Of a DNA stretch of 54,494 nucleotides, positions 43,459 to 53,046 are shown one piece after another. A program made the translations under genes and the position numbers. Under the pieces are notes generated by a model that ran no database searches, was not told where the DNA came from, and saw only the letters and a program-made list of their open reading frames with translations. Within the stretch, counting starts at the first letter, position 1. Each line of letters starts with the position of its first letter. Source of the stretch: Planctomycetota bacterium. Its GTDB lineage: Bacteria > Planctomycetota > PUPC01 > JACPCR01. The DNA is taken from positions 1 through 54,494 of the forward strand of contig JASLXP010000785.1 of assembly GCA_030740295.1 (NCBI GenBank). Direction: 5' to 3'.

Positions 43459-45480
43459 TCACTCGTTCCGGCGGCGTTTGGTGAGAACGGTTTCGCCCTC
43501 CGCCAGGCCCTTGTCGATGACAAACCAGTCGTCGCCGAAGAAGGCGCCGGAGATTTTTCGCTTCTGCAGATTTTCTGGTGAGCCAACGAGAACTGCAAAG
43601 GCTTTTCCTTCCTGACTCACGACGCCAGCGGGCAGCCAGGTGACGTCGTCGCGTTCTTCGAGGGCGATTTTAACCATGACCGTCATGCCCTGTCGGAATT
43701 CGGTATAGGTCTTGTCGAGGGACACGCGGATATCAAACTGCGTCACATCGGCGAAGGACGTTTTCCACCACTTGGAGTAATCCGCGAATTTATCCTTTCC
43801 GACCCCTGCGATGGAATGGACCGCCCCGGAACATTCGATGTTTAGCGCCGGGACAGTGACGATAACTTTCATGCCCTTTTCGATGTGCTGGAGGTTCACC
43901 TCGTTGACCTTGGCCATGACCTCCATGTTCTGTGGTGGGTACACCATGGCATTGGCGTCTTGTTCATCCACCTGGTCGCCGGCCTGAATGGGGCGTCCTC
44001 TATATTCCCGGAGCTCCACGATGCCGCTGACCGGGGTACGGGCAACGTTCGGAGGATTCTCCTTCGCTGTTTCAAGCCGTGACTCCAGACGCTTGATTTC
44101 ATCTTCGATGGCCTTGCGTCGCTCTGTTTCGTCTTCCTCCAGGAGTGCAAGCTCTTTTCGTGCGAAGTCCATATTGGACTCGATGAGGGCCGGGAAATCT
44201 GCGGATCTGTGTTCGATGTCTGATTCGAGCTTTTCAACTCTGGCCTCGAGCAGAGCGATCTCGGTGTCGAGGATTTTCAAGGCCCGGTCGTGAACCTTCT
44301 TCGCACTCTCCGCGCTGGCCTTTGCCCGCTGCAGTTTCATCTTTGCTTCGGCGAGGACTTCCGGCTCGGGCGGGCGCTCGGCGATCTTTATTTTCTGCTC
44401 AACAATCTTCAGCTTGCTCTCTTCGCCTTTCATTTTGGCTTCCAGGCCTTCGAGGGCAGCACGGCTCATCGCTCCGGACTCGAAGGCCTTCTTGCCGTTC
44501 TCATATTTTCGCCGCGCTTCGGCGAGATTGAGCCTGGCAATCTCCTCGTCGTATTTGAGCTTCTCGAGCTCGACGCCCCGCTTCTCGATCTCCAATCGGA
44601 TGAAGAGCTCCTTTTCTTTCTGCTCCCTCTCACGGAGGATCTTGAGACTCTTGTCGCGGGAGGGCCAGGTATCGTCCCGCATGGCTTTTGTTTCGCGCGC
44701 TCGCTGTGTGAACTCAGGCAACTTCGATCGCAGCGATTCCAGCTCCTTTTCTGATTCGGCGAGTTTCTCCATGTTCTGCCGATATTTTTTCAGCTCGTCC
44801 TGCTGAAGTTTTTCCGGGTCCTTTTCTTTGTCGACCGCGAACTCATCGATCTTCGCCTGGACCTGGAGGATACGATCACGCTGTCCCTGCCACGCATCCA
44901 GGGCATCGAGGTATTTATCCTGCGCCTTCTGGTAGTTGAATTGTGCATCTTCATATTCATCGCGGATCTGGCGCGTTGCCTTCTCCAGTGGCACGAGGGC
45001 TTCATGAATCCGAATCAGCTCGCCCCCTCCCTTGGGTGTGGTGTTGAGGATGCGATGTCGAATGGATTCCAGATCGTAAGCACGCAGCGCGGCCGCCAGC
45101 TTCCTACGCTCCACTTCCGACGCATGGGAGCGTTTCATCCGGGCGAGTTTCAGCTCCTGACGGGCATTGAGCAGCCTGGTGCGCAGCTCGGTCACCCGCT
45201 TCAACTCCTCATCGTCGCTGAGGATGTAGATCACTTCGCCTTTCTCTACCCACGATCCTTCCTCAATGACCCACTTGATGTTTCCCTCGTGATTGGATTT
45301 GAGGACCACAGGCTCCTTGGGAAAGAGCATCCCCGTTTCGCGCAAGACATGCTCGAGATCGCCCCGGCGGACGGTTTGGGACACGTAGTAGAATTCCTGC
45401 GGTGCTTCGGCCGGCTGATATTCAGTGATCAGCACGTAAGCTCCGGCGGCCAGAATGACAAGGAAGAATAAGTAACGCAT
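43459..45480 (-). CDS. HlyD/MacA-type periplasmic adaptor with very long coiled-coil hairpin
   Basis: The 673-residue protein has an N-terminal membrane anchor (MRYLFFLVILAAGAYVLI). The first lipoyl half is NHEGNIKWVIEEGSWVEKGEVIYIL (~64-88), and a helical, charged region runs ~90-490. The second half is TPVSGIVELREYRGRPIQAGDQV (~500), followed by a beta-barrel (MEVMAKVNEVNLQHIEKGMKVIVTVPAL) and a membrane-proximal domain. E. coli MacA is about 370 residues, so the hairpin region here is greatly extended. It is the adaptor nearest macB-type gene and its best candidate partner. Confidence 0.9.
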   Translation of the reverse strand: MRYLFFLVILAAGAYVLITEYQPAEAPQEFYYVSQTVRRGDLEHVLRETGMLFPKEPVVLKSNHEGNIKWVIEEGSWVEKGEVIYILSDDEELKRVTELRTRLLNARQELKLARMKRSHASEVERRKLAAALRAYDLESIRHRILNTTPKGGGELIRIHEALVPLEKATRQIRDEYEDAQFNYQKAQDKYLDALDAWQGQRDRILQVQAKIDEFAVDKEKDPEKLQQDELKKYRQNMEKLAESEKELESLRSKLPEFTQRARETKAMRDDTWPSRDKSLKILREREQKEKELFIRLEIEKRGVELEKLKYDEEIARLNLAEARRKYENGKKAFESGAMSRAALEGLEAKMKGEESKLKIVEQKIKIAERPPEPEVLAEAKMKLQRAKASAESAKKVHDRALKILDTEIALLEARVEKLESDIEHRSADFPALIESNMDFARKELALLEEDETERRKAIEDEIKRLESRLETAKENPPNVARTPVSGIVELREYRGRPIQAGDQVDEQDANAMVYPPQNMEVMAKVNEVNLQHIEKGMKVIVTVPALNIECSGAVHSIAGVGKDKFADYSKWWKTSFADVTQFDIRVSLDKTYTEFRQGMTVMVKIALEERDDVTWLPAGVVSQEGKAFAVLVGSPENLQKRKISGAFFGDDWFVIDKGLAEGETVLTKRRRNE

Positions 45481-45522
45481 TGTTATCTGACGGATCAGAT
45501 GGATCGAAGGAGAACTGCCAAT

Positions 45523-48500
45523 TCACTCAACATGAAGCCTCCCTTTGGTCCCCGGCGTCAACATCTTCTGCATATCTTCCGGAGGGCTAAAATTGAGGCT
45601 AACTTCAAACACGCGATTGCTGGAGATTGCCTGTTGGCCGAAATCCTCCTGGAGCGCGTCCTCTGGCACGAAAAACCGTCTGCCTCTTTCGGTAACCGTG
45701 CCCGCGACCTTGCGGTGGTTGAATTGCTCGAACTCGATGGCGAGTTTCTTTCCAGGCTCGATCTGATGGTACAGCTCTTCCGGCAGCTCGGCCTTGAACG
45801 ACAGCTTCGCCATGTCGAGGACTTCGGCGATGGGCAGACCGCCCCAGACCTGAAAGTCCTTTTGAATGACGGTGACCTTGTTTGTGTGGTCGTTCCATCC
45901 TTTGAGATAGAAAAGGCGGCCGGATGAGCGGGCACGGAGGTCTTTGACCTTATCGAACCGCTGCTCCCAGCCATCGCCTCTGAGCGCGTGCTCGAGCTTG
46001 AGCCTGGCCTTCATGCGGGCCACGTGCTCTTCGAGCCGAGCGAGCTTCATTGCACCTTCGCGCAGGCCGAGGCCCTCAACTGCATCCATCCATTCGGCCC
46101 TGGCCTCGATCAGCGCTACCCAGTCGCGGCTTCGGAGAGCCGTGACGTATTCCAGATACTTTTTCTGCCTTTGGGCCTGCGAAAGGGCGGACCCGTGACT
46201 GGCCGGAGCTATTTTGACTTTCCAATCCATTCCAAGTTTCTGCAGCAATTGAAATCGATCCACTTTGTAGCTCGCCTGTAGTTTCGAGGTCTTATACTCG
46301 TTTTCCTTCCTGGCGAGTTCCAGGGGCTGAATTTCGATGGCGGCCCGCACCTTGTTGCGCGCCAACTTTTCTGTCACGGATTTCTCCCGGTGTTCGAGGC
46401 TGGCCTGGACTCCCTTGACTCGCCGCTCCTCCGCAGCATCCATGAACTCCTGGTTGGCTTTGATGTGCTCCTGCTCGAGCTCCTCTTTTCTCGTTTCCAG
46501 CCACTTGTTGGAGAGCCGGACGACAATCTGATCTTCCTCGACGTTTGAGCCGTCCGGCACCAGCTCTTTGATGCGGCCCCAACCCCAGCCGTCCATAGTG
46601 ACAGAAGTCCTTTCGCCTGGAATCACCTCGCCGAAGAAAATGCTGTTCTCGCCGTTATCCTTCCTGGCGATACGCTGGTGCGGCAAGAGGCGCTGTCCGC
46701 TGTGCAGGCCCGATACGGCAACGAAATCGGCACCGACTCGAAACCCGATGATTTCCTTGCGACCGCCGGCTTTCGCCTTCACATAAAAGCGGTCATCCTT
46801 GGCCTCGAGCAGGTGTACTGGGATGGCAAACGTGCCTGCGGGAAGTGTTAACTCGCACCGGCCGCGCAGCATCTCATTCAGGCGAAGTCTCTCGGCGTCC
46901 TCCGGGGCAGGCTTCAGGATGACTTCGCGGGCGATTCGGTCTTTGGCGTGGTCCTCTTTGCGCTCCCACCAGCTCACCAGCCCCTGGAAGAGAGTTACCG
47001 GCTGCTTGCCGATCTTCACAACCTTCGTGCTGATGACCTCGCCGTTGGGGCGCGTGAACCGGACTTCGCTGGTAGCCAGTTCGGCCCGTACCCTGGCGAT
47101 GATTGCCGCGGAATTCGTGGGCCTCTCATGTTTTGGCTCTGAAGGAGGAGACTCGTTCGATTCTTTCGGCGCGACCGCGGGCGCCTGTCTCAACAGATCT
47201 GACCACGCCTGGTGAACTCGCGCTTTAATCGTGAATTTCTTCGCGCTTGACTCGAATCCCATCGGCCATTCCGTCCAATTGATTCCACGACCAATCTTCA
47301 GCCATTCGTTCATCGACACGACTCCGTCCTGGGTGGCCCGCAGCGCTTTGGTCTCATCCGATCCAAAAGTCAGCCGCAACAGTCCGTCCGTGACCGCGCT
47401 CTCGGTTTCAACGATCTTCTGTTCGTTTTCTTTCAGCCTTCGCTGATGGAATAGCGCCTGCGTGTCATCACGGACCAGCGCTCCGTCCCAGTCGTGCACA
47501 TCGCCGATCCCGATACGGATTCGGTAACGTCCGTTCGCAAGCTTGTGCTGCCAGACCGCTCTGCCACTGATAACAGCGAGTGGGGGTGCTGGCTTTCCGT
47601 TTCTGTTTTTTCGAGTGAACATCATTTCGGACGCGGGCCGATCCCAACCGTAACCTCGATCGTTGGTATAGACTTCTCCGTGATCGGATTCGTGGCCGGA
47701 AACGGCTGGTGAGTTTTTGGGATGGAAGTGAACTTTGCGCGCGAGATTGCCAACCGAATCAAGAATTTCGATCCAGCGGATGGGCGTATGGTCCGCACTG
47801 TCGCGAAGGGTCTTGTGATAATCGCGTTCTGCCCGATTCCGTTCGTCAATGAGGCCCTTTCTCTTACTGCGAATTTTTGCCTCGAGGGCCTGGATACGGG
47901 CCTCGATCCCCCGGGCGCCCTGTGCGACGGCCTCGGTATCCTTTCCGAGCTTCATTTGCAGTTGGAGCACTTCCAGCCTCAGCTTTTCGATCGCAACGAG
48001 ATCGATTTGATCGGTCGCCAGTTGCCACTCGATTTTGGGCACGATGGTTTTGGCATTGGCCAGTTCGGCTTCTCTTCGGGCCTCTATCAATCGGTCCCGA
48101 GATATTTCTCCCAGCTCATGGAGCTCCTGCTGGTTGCGGTATTGTGCCTGCTTGAGCTCGGCGTCCCGTTGGGAAAGGACGAATGACTCTTTCTTCAGTG
48201 CCTCCTGCTGCCGGTCCTTGAATTTTTCGGAAAGGATGGTGGCCTCTTTGACGGCCAGGTCTGCTTCGAGCTGGCTCTTCTCTTCGCGCAGCTTCTTCAT
48301 CGCGTCCTGGAGTTGGAGCTCGTGCAGTACCAGCTCCTTCTCGGCCACTTCGAGCTGCATCCGCTTGGCGGGCAACTCCTGCGCGATGAGGTCGGCATTG
48401 AAGACCAGGATCGGATCGCCTTTGCGCACCGTTGAGCCATCCGGGATGCGCCCAGTGATTACGATCCTTTTACAGGGCGGGTAAATGGCCTTTACGTCGC

Positions 48501-48681
48501 CCCGTGAGACCTGCGCTCGCCCGGTGAAGGAAAAGCCGACCTTCTGTTCCCCCTGACCAACGATGAAGGGGCGGTGAATGGGAGCAGGAGGAGTGACTTC
48601 TCCCTGAATATGCAGTGAGCAAAGTGCGGCCGCCAAAAGAGACCAGGCGGGTACTAGATAAGAATTCATGCCAGCCGACAT
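45523..48681 (-). CDS. Double-module periplasmic adaptor with inserted malectin-like domain
   Basis: The 1052-residue protein starts at ATG 48681, preceded by GAGG at eight bases, with a signal peptide (VPAWSLLAAALCSLHIQG). Module 1: lipoyl half (ITGRIPDGSTVRKGDPILVF, ~75), coiled hairpin (~95-300), a malectin-like insert (~309-442; NDRGYGWDR, NGRYRIRIGIGD, VTDGLLRLTFG), a second lipoyl half (ATQDGVVS, ~450) and a barrel/membrane-proximal region to ~670 (GFRVGADFVAVSGLHSGQRL). Module 2: lipoyl half (IKELVPDGSNVEEDQIVVRL, ~704), hairpin (~725-910), lipoyl (ARSSGRLFYLKGW) and barrel (KLSFKAELPEELYHQIEPGKKLAIEF) to the end. It should face the periplasm. Confidence 0.85.
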   Translation of the reverse strand: MSAGMNSYLVPAWSLLAAALCSLHIQGEVTPPAPIHRPFIVGQGEQKVGFSFTGRAQVSRGDVKAIYPPCKRIVITGRIPDGSTVRKGDPILVFNADLIAQELPAKRMQLEVAEKELVLHELQLQDAMKKLREEKSQLEADLAVKEATILSEKFKDRQQEALKKESFVLSQRDAELKQAQYRNQQELHELGEISRDRLIEARREAELANAKTIVPKIEWQLATDQIDLVAIEKLRLEVLQLQMKLGKDTEAVAQGARGIEARIQALEAKIRSKRKGLIDERNRAERDYHKTLRDSADHTPIRWIEILDSVGNLARKVHFHPKNSPAVSGHESDHGEVYTNDRGYGWDRPASEMMFTRKNRNGKPAPPLAVISGRAVWQHKLANGRYRIRIGIGDVHDWDGALVRDDTQALFHQRRLKENEQKIVETESAVTDGLLRLTFGSDETKALRATQDGVVSMNEWLKIGRGINWTEWPMGFESSAKKFTIKARVHQAWSDLLRQAPAVAPKESNESPPSEPKHERPTNSAAIIARVRAELATSEVRFTRPNGEVISTKVVKIGKQPVTLFQGLVSWWERKEDHAKDRIAREVILKPAPEDAERLRLNEMLRGRCELTLPAGTFAIPVHLLEAKDDRFYVKAKAGGRKEIIGFRVGADFVAVSGLHSGQRLLPHQRIARKDNGENSIFFGEVIPGERTSVTMDGWGWGRIKELVPDGSNVEEDQIVVRLSNKWLETRKEELEQEHIKANQEFMDAAEERRVKGVQASLEHREKSVTEKLARNKVRAAIEIQPLELARKENEYKTSKLQASYKVDRFQLLQKLGMDWKVKIAPASHGSALSQAQRQKKYLEYVTALRSRDWVALIEARAEWMDAVEGLGLREGAMKLARLEEHVARMKARLKLEHALRGDGWEQRFDKVKDLRARSSGRLFYLKGWNDHTNKVTVIQKDFQVWGGLPIAEVLDMAKLSFKAELPEELYHQIEPGKKLAIEFEQFNHRKVAGTVTERGRRFFVPEDALQEDFGQQAISSNRVFEVSLNFSPPEDMQKMLTPGTKGRLHVE

Positions 48682-48775
48682 CTTACCAGCCTCGGTGACG
48701 GGCGGGACGCGCATCCTAAGATGGGGATTAACGTTGCGTTTTGCACTGCTGCCAGACCACACAAGCGTAACAGTT

Positions 48776-51403
48776 TCAGAGATCCACATAAGCCGTAATC
48801 CCGGGCGTACCTTTTTCACTTTCCTCTTCGTTCAGTTGAAATTCGACCACCATCCGGAACACCTTTTCCGAGAGACCCACTGTGCCGCGGACGAAATGTT
48901 CTTCTTCTGCTGTCCGGCTGCGGGTAAAACCGGGAGCAATCCTTCTGATGGTGCCCTGGCGGGGTGACTGGCTAAGTGCCGGAGCGGTGAATTCGATCTG
49001 CTGGCCGACCTTGAATCGGTTGTAGAAGCGGACCGGGACTTCCAGATCGAACTGACGGCCACGTCCGATGGGCATCGTAAAGAGGATTTCGTCATATATT
49101 CTCTCTCCCACTTTTGGCACGCCCTTCCAGCGGTTCTGCCAGAGAAACACTCGCCCTTCTCTTGGTGCGCGAATGACCTCCTGGCCAACAAGAAGCCGCC
49201 GCGAGTCCTGTTTATTCAGTTTTTCCTGAAACTCGACGTAGGCTTTGCTCAGCTTCACGCGGTAGGCCTCACGTCCAATGCTGTAAAGGGTGCGCTTCCG
49301 GTTGGCCTTCTCCTGCGCGGCCCACATCCTCTCCTGTGCGTCCCAGACAGTCAGCCAGTCTCTCTTCCGCAGGGCCGCAATTCTGGAAAGGATCGCTTTC
49401 CGGTTATTGGCTTTCGCTACGGCGAGCTTGAGCTCCAGATCGCGAATCTGATTTTCTGACATGGTCTCCCGAAACTGGGGATCAGTGAGATCTTTTAATT
49501 TGGATTCCAGATTCTTCAGGCCGATCTGAGCGTTTCTGAGCTCAATCTCTGCCTTGGTGCTCTCGACTTCGTAGCTTACATATCGCTCGAAAATGTGATT
49601 GAGACGTTCCTGCTCCGCGTCCACGATGGCTTTGCGCCACTCGACGTATGCCTTGATTCGCTCAGTTTCGGCGTTGATCTGTTCGATGGTGTACTGGCTG
49701 TTTGCGGTAACGGCCGAGGTCTCGATCCTCAACTTCTCATAGTCGGCGTCTCGGTATCGCAGCTCGAGCCGGGCGACGACCTGGTCCTTCTTGACGTCCG
49801 TGCCGTCTGGGATCAGATCGGTGATTTCGTAATACCAGTGTTGCTTGATTTTGATGGGGAAGAATTCCGAGGCGGCCACAATCCCCGATATGCGAGCACG
49901 AGAGCTCGACGACTCGCGGTGGCTCAAACGCAGGCGGTCCCCAGACTGAATGCCGGACGTAACGACGAAGTCCGGGCCGACGACGAAGCCCTGCACGCTT
50001 CGCTCATCGCCATTCGCCATCACCACGCCCGGTTGGCGCAGGTCCGTGATAAGCCACTTGGGAACGACTACAGCCGATTCGGCGAGGGGGATCAGGATAT
50101 CGCACTCGACGCGCATCCCTGCCTTGAGTCTCTCCTCCGGCTTTTCCAGGCGAACGGTGCAGTTGAATCCTTTGCGTGTCTTGTCGCGCCACGATTCTTG
50201 TGGCATCGAAGCGACCGAAAGAACACGCCCTTTGAATGTCTCGCCGCCCAGAGCGGGGATGCGGATTTCCGCCAGGCCTTCATTGGGGTTCTTCGCGGTC
50301 GAAGGCTTCACCAGATCGCGCCACTCTTCCCGGAGCTCGATATGCACGACCATCTCGTCACCTTCCAGCACAAAGGCAAAGAACATCGGCCGAAGCTTCA
50401 CGCCGTGATGCATCCGCTGCTCGCGATTGTTCACGTAACTCAACGTGCCGCTTCCTTTCGCCGGGACGAAGTTCTTCTCCACGACCTCCTCGCGTTCGCG
50501 TTGCCACAGGTTGAGCCGGGCGAGTTTCTCGGACTTGATTGTGTCCCGCATCCGTTGGAGCTCTTCCAGGGCAGCCAACTCCCGGAAGACGCCTTCCTGA
50601 TGTTCATCGTTTCCGAGCTCGACCAGGAGCTTTCGAAGCTGCATCTGATGATATTTGCGCCGAGAATAACCGGTGTCTGCTTCCTCGATTTCCAGCTTCA
50701 GTTCAGGCAGCCGAAGGGCCTCTCTCGCCTTGTCGAAAGCGTCCTGCGCTTCCCGTATGGCCTGACGGGTGGTGAAGCCGGAAAGATGGAGGCCGCGAAT
50801 CCGTTCAAGTGTGTGGGCCAGATTCTCGAGCGATTCTTTCGCTGACTTCACTTCGAGCCTGGCAATATCAAGGGTCTGCTGATCTTTCTTGCGGCTGGCC
50901 TGGATGGCAGCGGTGTGGACTTTTTTCTGGGCGAGGAAATCGGCTTTCTTCTGTTTGAGGGCGGTCAGCTCCTGGTCGGTTTTGGACCTCGACAGCGAGA
51001 GATCGAGTTCCTCTACGTCAATTCCCTTCTTGAGCTGTTCGATTTCCATTTCCTGCTTCATGGTTTCGAAAACGACGAGCCGCTCGCCCTCTGCGACAGC
51101 TTCCCCTTCGGGCCGAAACCACTTGACCGAGAGATCGGCCTGAGGCGGCCGGTGCGTCACGGGCGCTCGATTGTCGATGCGGCCCTGGAGGCGGAGAGGC
51201 AGGTATTCTGAGGAAAGGGGCTGGACGGTGTAGAGTTGGGCGAAGGCGCGATCTGATGATTCTTCAGCGGCGGATGGACCACTGATGAGACCGAAGAGGA
51301 TGCAGGTCAGAAGGAGTATCGGCCACGAGTGCCGGGATCTCCCGACTTCGAGGTTCCGGGTTCTGGGAGTCCAGCGACGGGATTGGGCACTTACAGAATT
51401 CAT
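48776..51403 (-). CDS. Double-module periplasmic adaptor (HlyD-like)
   Basis: The 875-residue protein has an N-terminal hydrophobic signal (~28-46, PILLLTCILFGLISGPSA). Module 1: lipoyl (VKWFRPEGEAVAEGERLVVF, ~95), hairpin (~115-305), barrel (~345-440) and membrane-proximal part ending GFVVGPDFVVTSGIQSGDRL (~472-491). Module 2: lipoyl (ITDLIPDGTDVKKDQVVARL, ~527), hairpin (~550-735), lipoyl (IRAPREGRVFLWQNRWKGVPKVGERI) and barrel (~780-870). The junction matches that of the 1052-residue adaptor, so the two are paralogues that share the doubled layout. Its ATG overlaps the TolC-like stop (ATGA). Confidence 0.88.
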   Translation of the reverse strand: MNSVSAQSRRWTPRTRNLEVGRSRHSWPILLLTCILFGLISGPSAAEESSDRAFAQLYTVQPLSSEYLPLRLQGRIDNRAPVTHRPPQADLSVKWFRPEGEAVAEGERLVVFETMKQEMEIEQLKKGIDVEELDLSLSRSKTDQELTALKQKKADFLAQKKVHTAAIQASRKKDQQTLDIARLEVKSAKESLENLAHTLERIRGLHLSGFTTRQAIREAQDAFDKAREALRLPELKLEIEEADTGYSRRKYHQMQLRKLLVELGNDEHQEGVFRELAALEELQRMRDTIKSEKLARLNLWQREREEVVEKNFVPAKGSGTLSYVNNREQRMHHGVKLRPMFFAFVLEGDEMVVHIELREEWRDLVKPSTAKNPNEGLAEIRIPALGGETFKGRVLSVASMPQESWRDKTRKGFNCTVRLEKPEERLKAGMRVECDILIPLAESAVVVPKWLITDLRQPGVVMANGDERSVQGFVVGPDFVVTSGIQSGDRLRLSHRESSSSRARISGIVAASEFFPIKIKQHWYYEITDLIPDGTDVKKDQVVARLELRYRDADYEKLRIETSAVTANSQYTIEQINAETERIKAYVEWRKAIVDAEQERLNHIFERYVSYEVESTKAEIELRNAQIGLKNLESKLKDLTDPQFRETMSENQIRDLELKLAVAKANNRKAILSRIAALRKRDWLTVWDAQERMWAAQEKANRKRTLYSIGREAYRVKLSKAYVEFQEKLNKQDSRRLLVGQEVIRAPREGRVFLWQNRWKGVPKVGERIYDEILFTMPIGRGRQFDLEVPVRFYNRFKVGQQIEFTAPALSQSPRQGTIRRIAPGFTRSRTAEEEHFVRGTVGLSEKVFRMVVEFQLNEEESEKGTPGITAYVDL

Positions 51404-52899
51404 TCAGGCGCTGCCGGGGGAAGAATGGATTCATACTCCGCGATAGCCAGTCGGAGATCGATGCGGGCGTCGAGCAGCCGGATTTCAGCAGCGTCAAGGT
51501 CCTGTTTGGCGCGGGTGACTTCCAGGTTGTCCACGTCGCCCTGTTCGTATTTTCTCAATGTTGCCTGGAGTCTCCGCTTCTGAGCTTCGAGCCGGACTTC
51601 AGCCAGGCGGATTCGATTCTTCAGGAGTTCCATTCGCCTGGCGAGCGCACGAAGCCTCCGTTCCAGTTCCGTTTCGCTGTCCTTCAGTGACAGATGCCGT
51701 TCTTCCTGCTCAGTCTTCAATTGCTCGAGTCTTGCTTTGTCCGCTTTCTTTCCATCGAGAGTCGTCTGGTAAGATAGCTCGACGCCTACCGGATCGGTGG
51801 CCGGGTCATTAGAGCCAAATGGAAAATCATCCCGCATGCGGTGCTGAGCCGTCAGCCCCAGTGAAACCTGTGGCTTGAGGAGATCCTTCTGCACGCGGAT
51901 TTCCTTCTTCGCAAAACCGATCTCCGCTCGCTGATTGGCCAGTTCCTCGTGATAGACGCGGGTTCGTTCCATATCCCGGGCAACATCGTATTGAAAATCC
52001 GGGATGCTCGCGACGTCTTCCGGTGTGATGCTGAAGGGGCTTTCGAGCTCGTAACCGAGGATGGAAAGCAGCGAGTCCATGGCGTTTCTCAAATTCGTCT
52101 GCTCGTTATCGAGATCCGCTTCGGCCTGATTGAGGTTGATGAGGGCGTTGGCTTCCTCGACAGGTGCAGCGAATCCGAATTTGAGCCTTTCCTTAATGGT
52201 CTTGAGAAACTCCTGGGCATCCTTGACGCGATTCTCACGCACCTTCATCCGAACGGAGGCCCTCTGGATATTGTAAAACGCCTGGAACACGGAAAACCGC
52301 AGGGTCCGCTGTACCAGGCGCAGGAAGTTTGCGGAAACCAGCAGGTCCTTCGCAGCCCGAGTGATCGGCAACCTCAACCGCACACGCTCTGAAACATTGA
52401 AGACCCGGCGGGATACGGTAATCCCCAGCCCGGAGGAATTCGTCGGGTCGCGGGTATCGTCGAACTCTGTTTCAATGAAAGGCTCGAGTTCCAACCCGAC
52501 TTTTGAAGCATAGGCTACTCCTAATCGGCTCGAAACATTCTTGTCTGCTGAATCGCCGCTGACCGTCAAGCTTGGCACAAAGATTTTCGCTTCGGCGACT
52601 CTCTCCTCCAGCCTGGCCCGTTCGAGCTCCCTTCGGGCACGTGCCAGCGAGCGGTTGTTAGTCTCTGAGAGCTGGATTGCCGCGCTGAGGCTTAGTTCCT
52701 TCGGCAGCTCATCGGATGGCCGCACCAGCCGCCGGGCCGACTCTCGCTCCTGATGCCGCCTGGCTGCCTTCATTCTGGCAGACAAGTCCGATTCGGAAAA
52801 ACCGTAGTCTTCCTTCAATTCATAAAAGCATCCCACATTCATGAGTATCAGCGGGATAACTGCGCAGCGTGTTGAAGGTGTCAAAAAGAGGTGCTCCAA
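51400..52899 (-). CDS. TolC-like outer-membrane efflux channel (possible lipoprotein)
   Basis: The 499-residue protein has two OEP repeats: LSAAIQLSETNNRSLARARRELERARLEERVAEAKIFVPSLTVSG and, later, ELANQRAEIGFAKKEIRVQKDLLKPQVSLGLTAQ. Long coiled-coil helices surround them, ending in KYEQGDVDNLEVTRAKQDLDAAEIRLLDARIDLRLAIAEYESIL. It should form a trimeric channel in the outer membrane. The N-terminus (VIPLILMNVGCF) resembles a lipobox, though the -3 residue is unusual. The start is uncertain: TTG at 52899 lacks a clear ribosome-binding site; an ATG at 52842 would remove the signal. First gene of the export operon. Confidence 0.88.
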   Translation of the reverse strand: MEHLFLTPSTRCAVIPLILMNVGCFYELKEDYGFSESDLSARMKAARRHQERESARRLVRPSDELPKELSLSAAIQLSETNNRSLARARRELERARLEERVAEAKIFVPSLTVSGDSADKNVSSRLGVAYASKVGLELEPFIETEFDDTRDPTNSSGLGITVSRRVFNVSERVRLRLPITRAAKDLLVSANFLRLVQRTLRFSVFQAFYNIQRASVRMKVRENRVKDAQEFLKTIKERLKFGFAAPVEEANALINLNQAEADLDNEQTNLRNAMDSLLSILGYELESPFSITPEDVASIPDFQYDVARDMERTRVYHEELANQRAEIGFAKKEIRVQKDLLKPQVSLGLTAQHRMRDDFPFGSNDPATDPVGVELSYQTTLDGKKADKARLEQLKTEQEERHLSLKDSETELERRLRALARRMELLKNRIRLAEVRLEAQKRRLQATLRKYEQGDVDNLEVTRAKQDLDAAEIRLLDARIDLRLAIAEYESILPPAAPE

Positions 52900-53046
52900 G
52901 CCCAGGTTTTCGGAGTCGCGATGGTAGGTGAATCATAGCTCGTAATCGACTGGCAGAGGGTGGTGCCCGGTCGCCGAACGTCAGCCGTGAATCTTCCTGC
53001 ATCAGAGCCTCAGCCTATGTCTTCTTCGCGTGGCGCGGTGAACATT

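Noticed and set aside
49595..50845. A 416-codon open frame on the plus strand
   Set aside because: Antisense to the 875-residue adaptor with clear lipoyl and hairpin modules; treated as a shadow.
51330..51400. Repeat-like phrases (CCCAGAACCCGGAACC...) in the adaptor N-terminus resembling the 31.3 kb microrepeats
   Set aside because: Similarity is weak and the segment lies within coding sequence before the signal helix; not enough to claim a repeat insertion.
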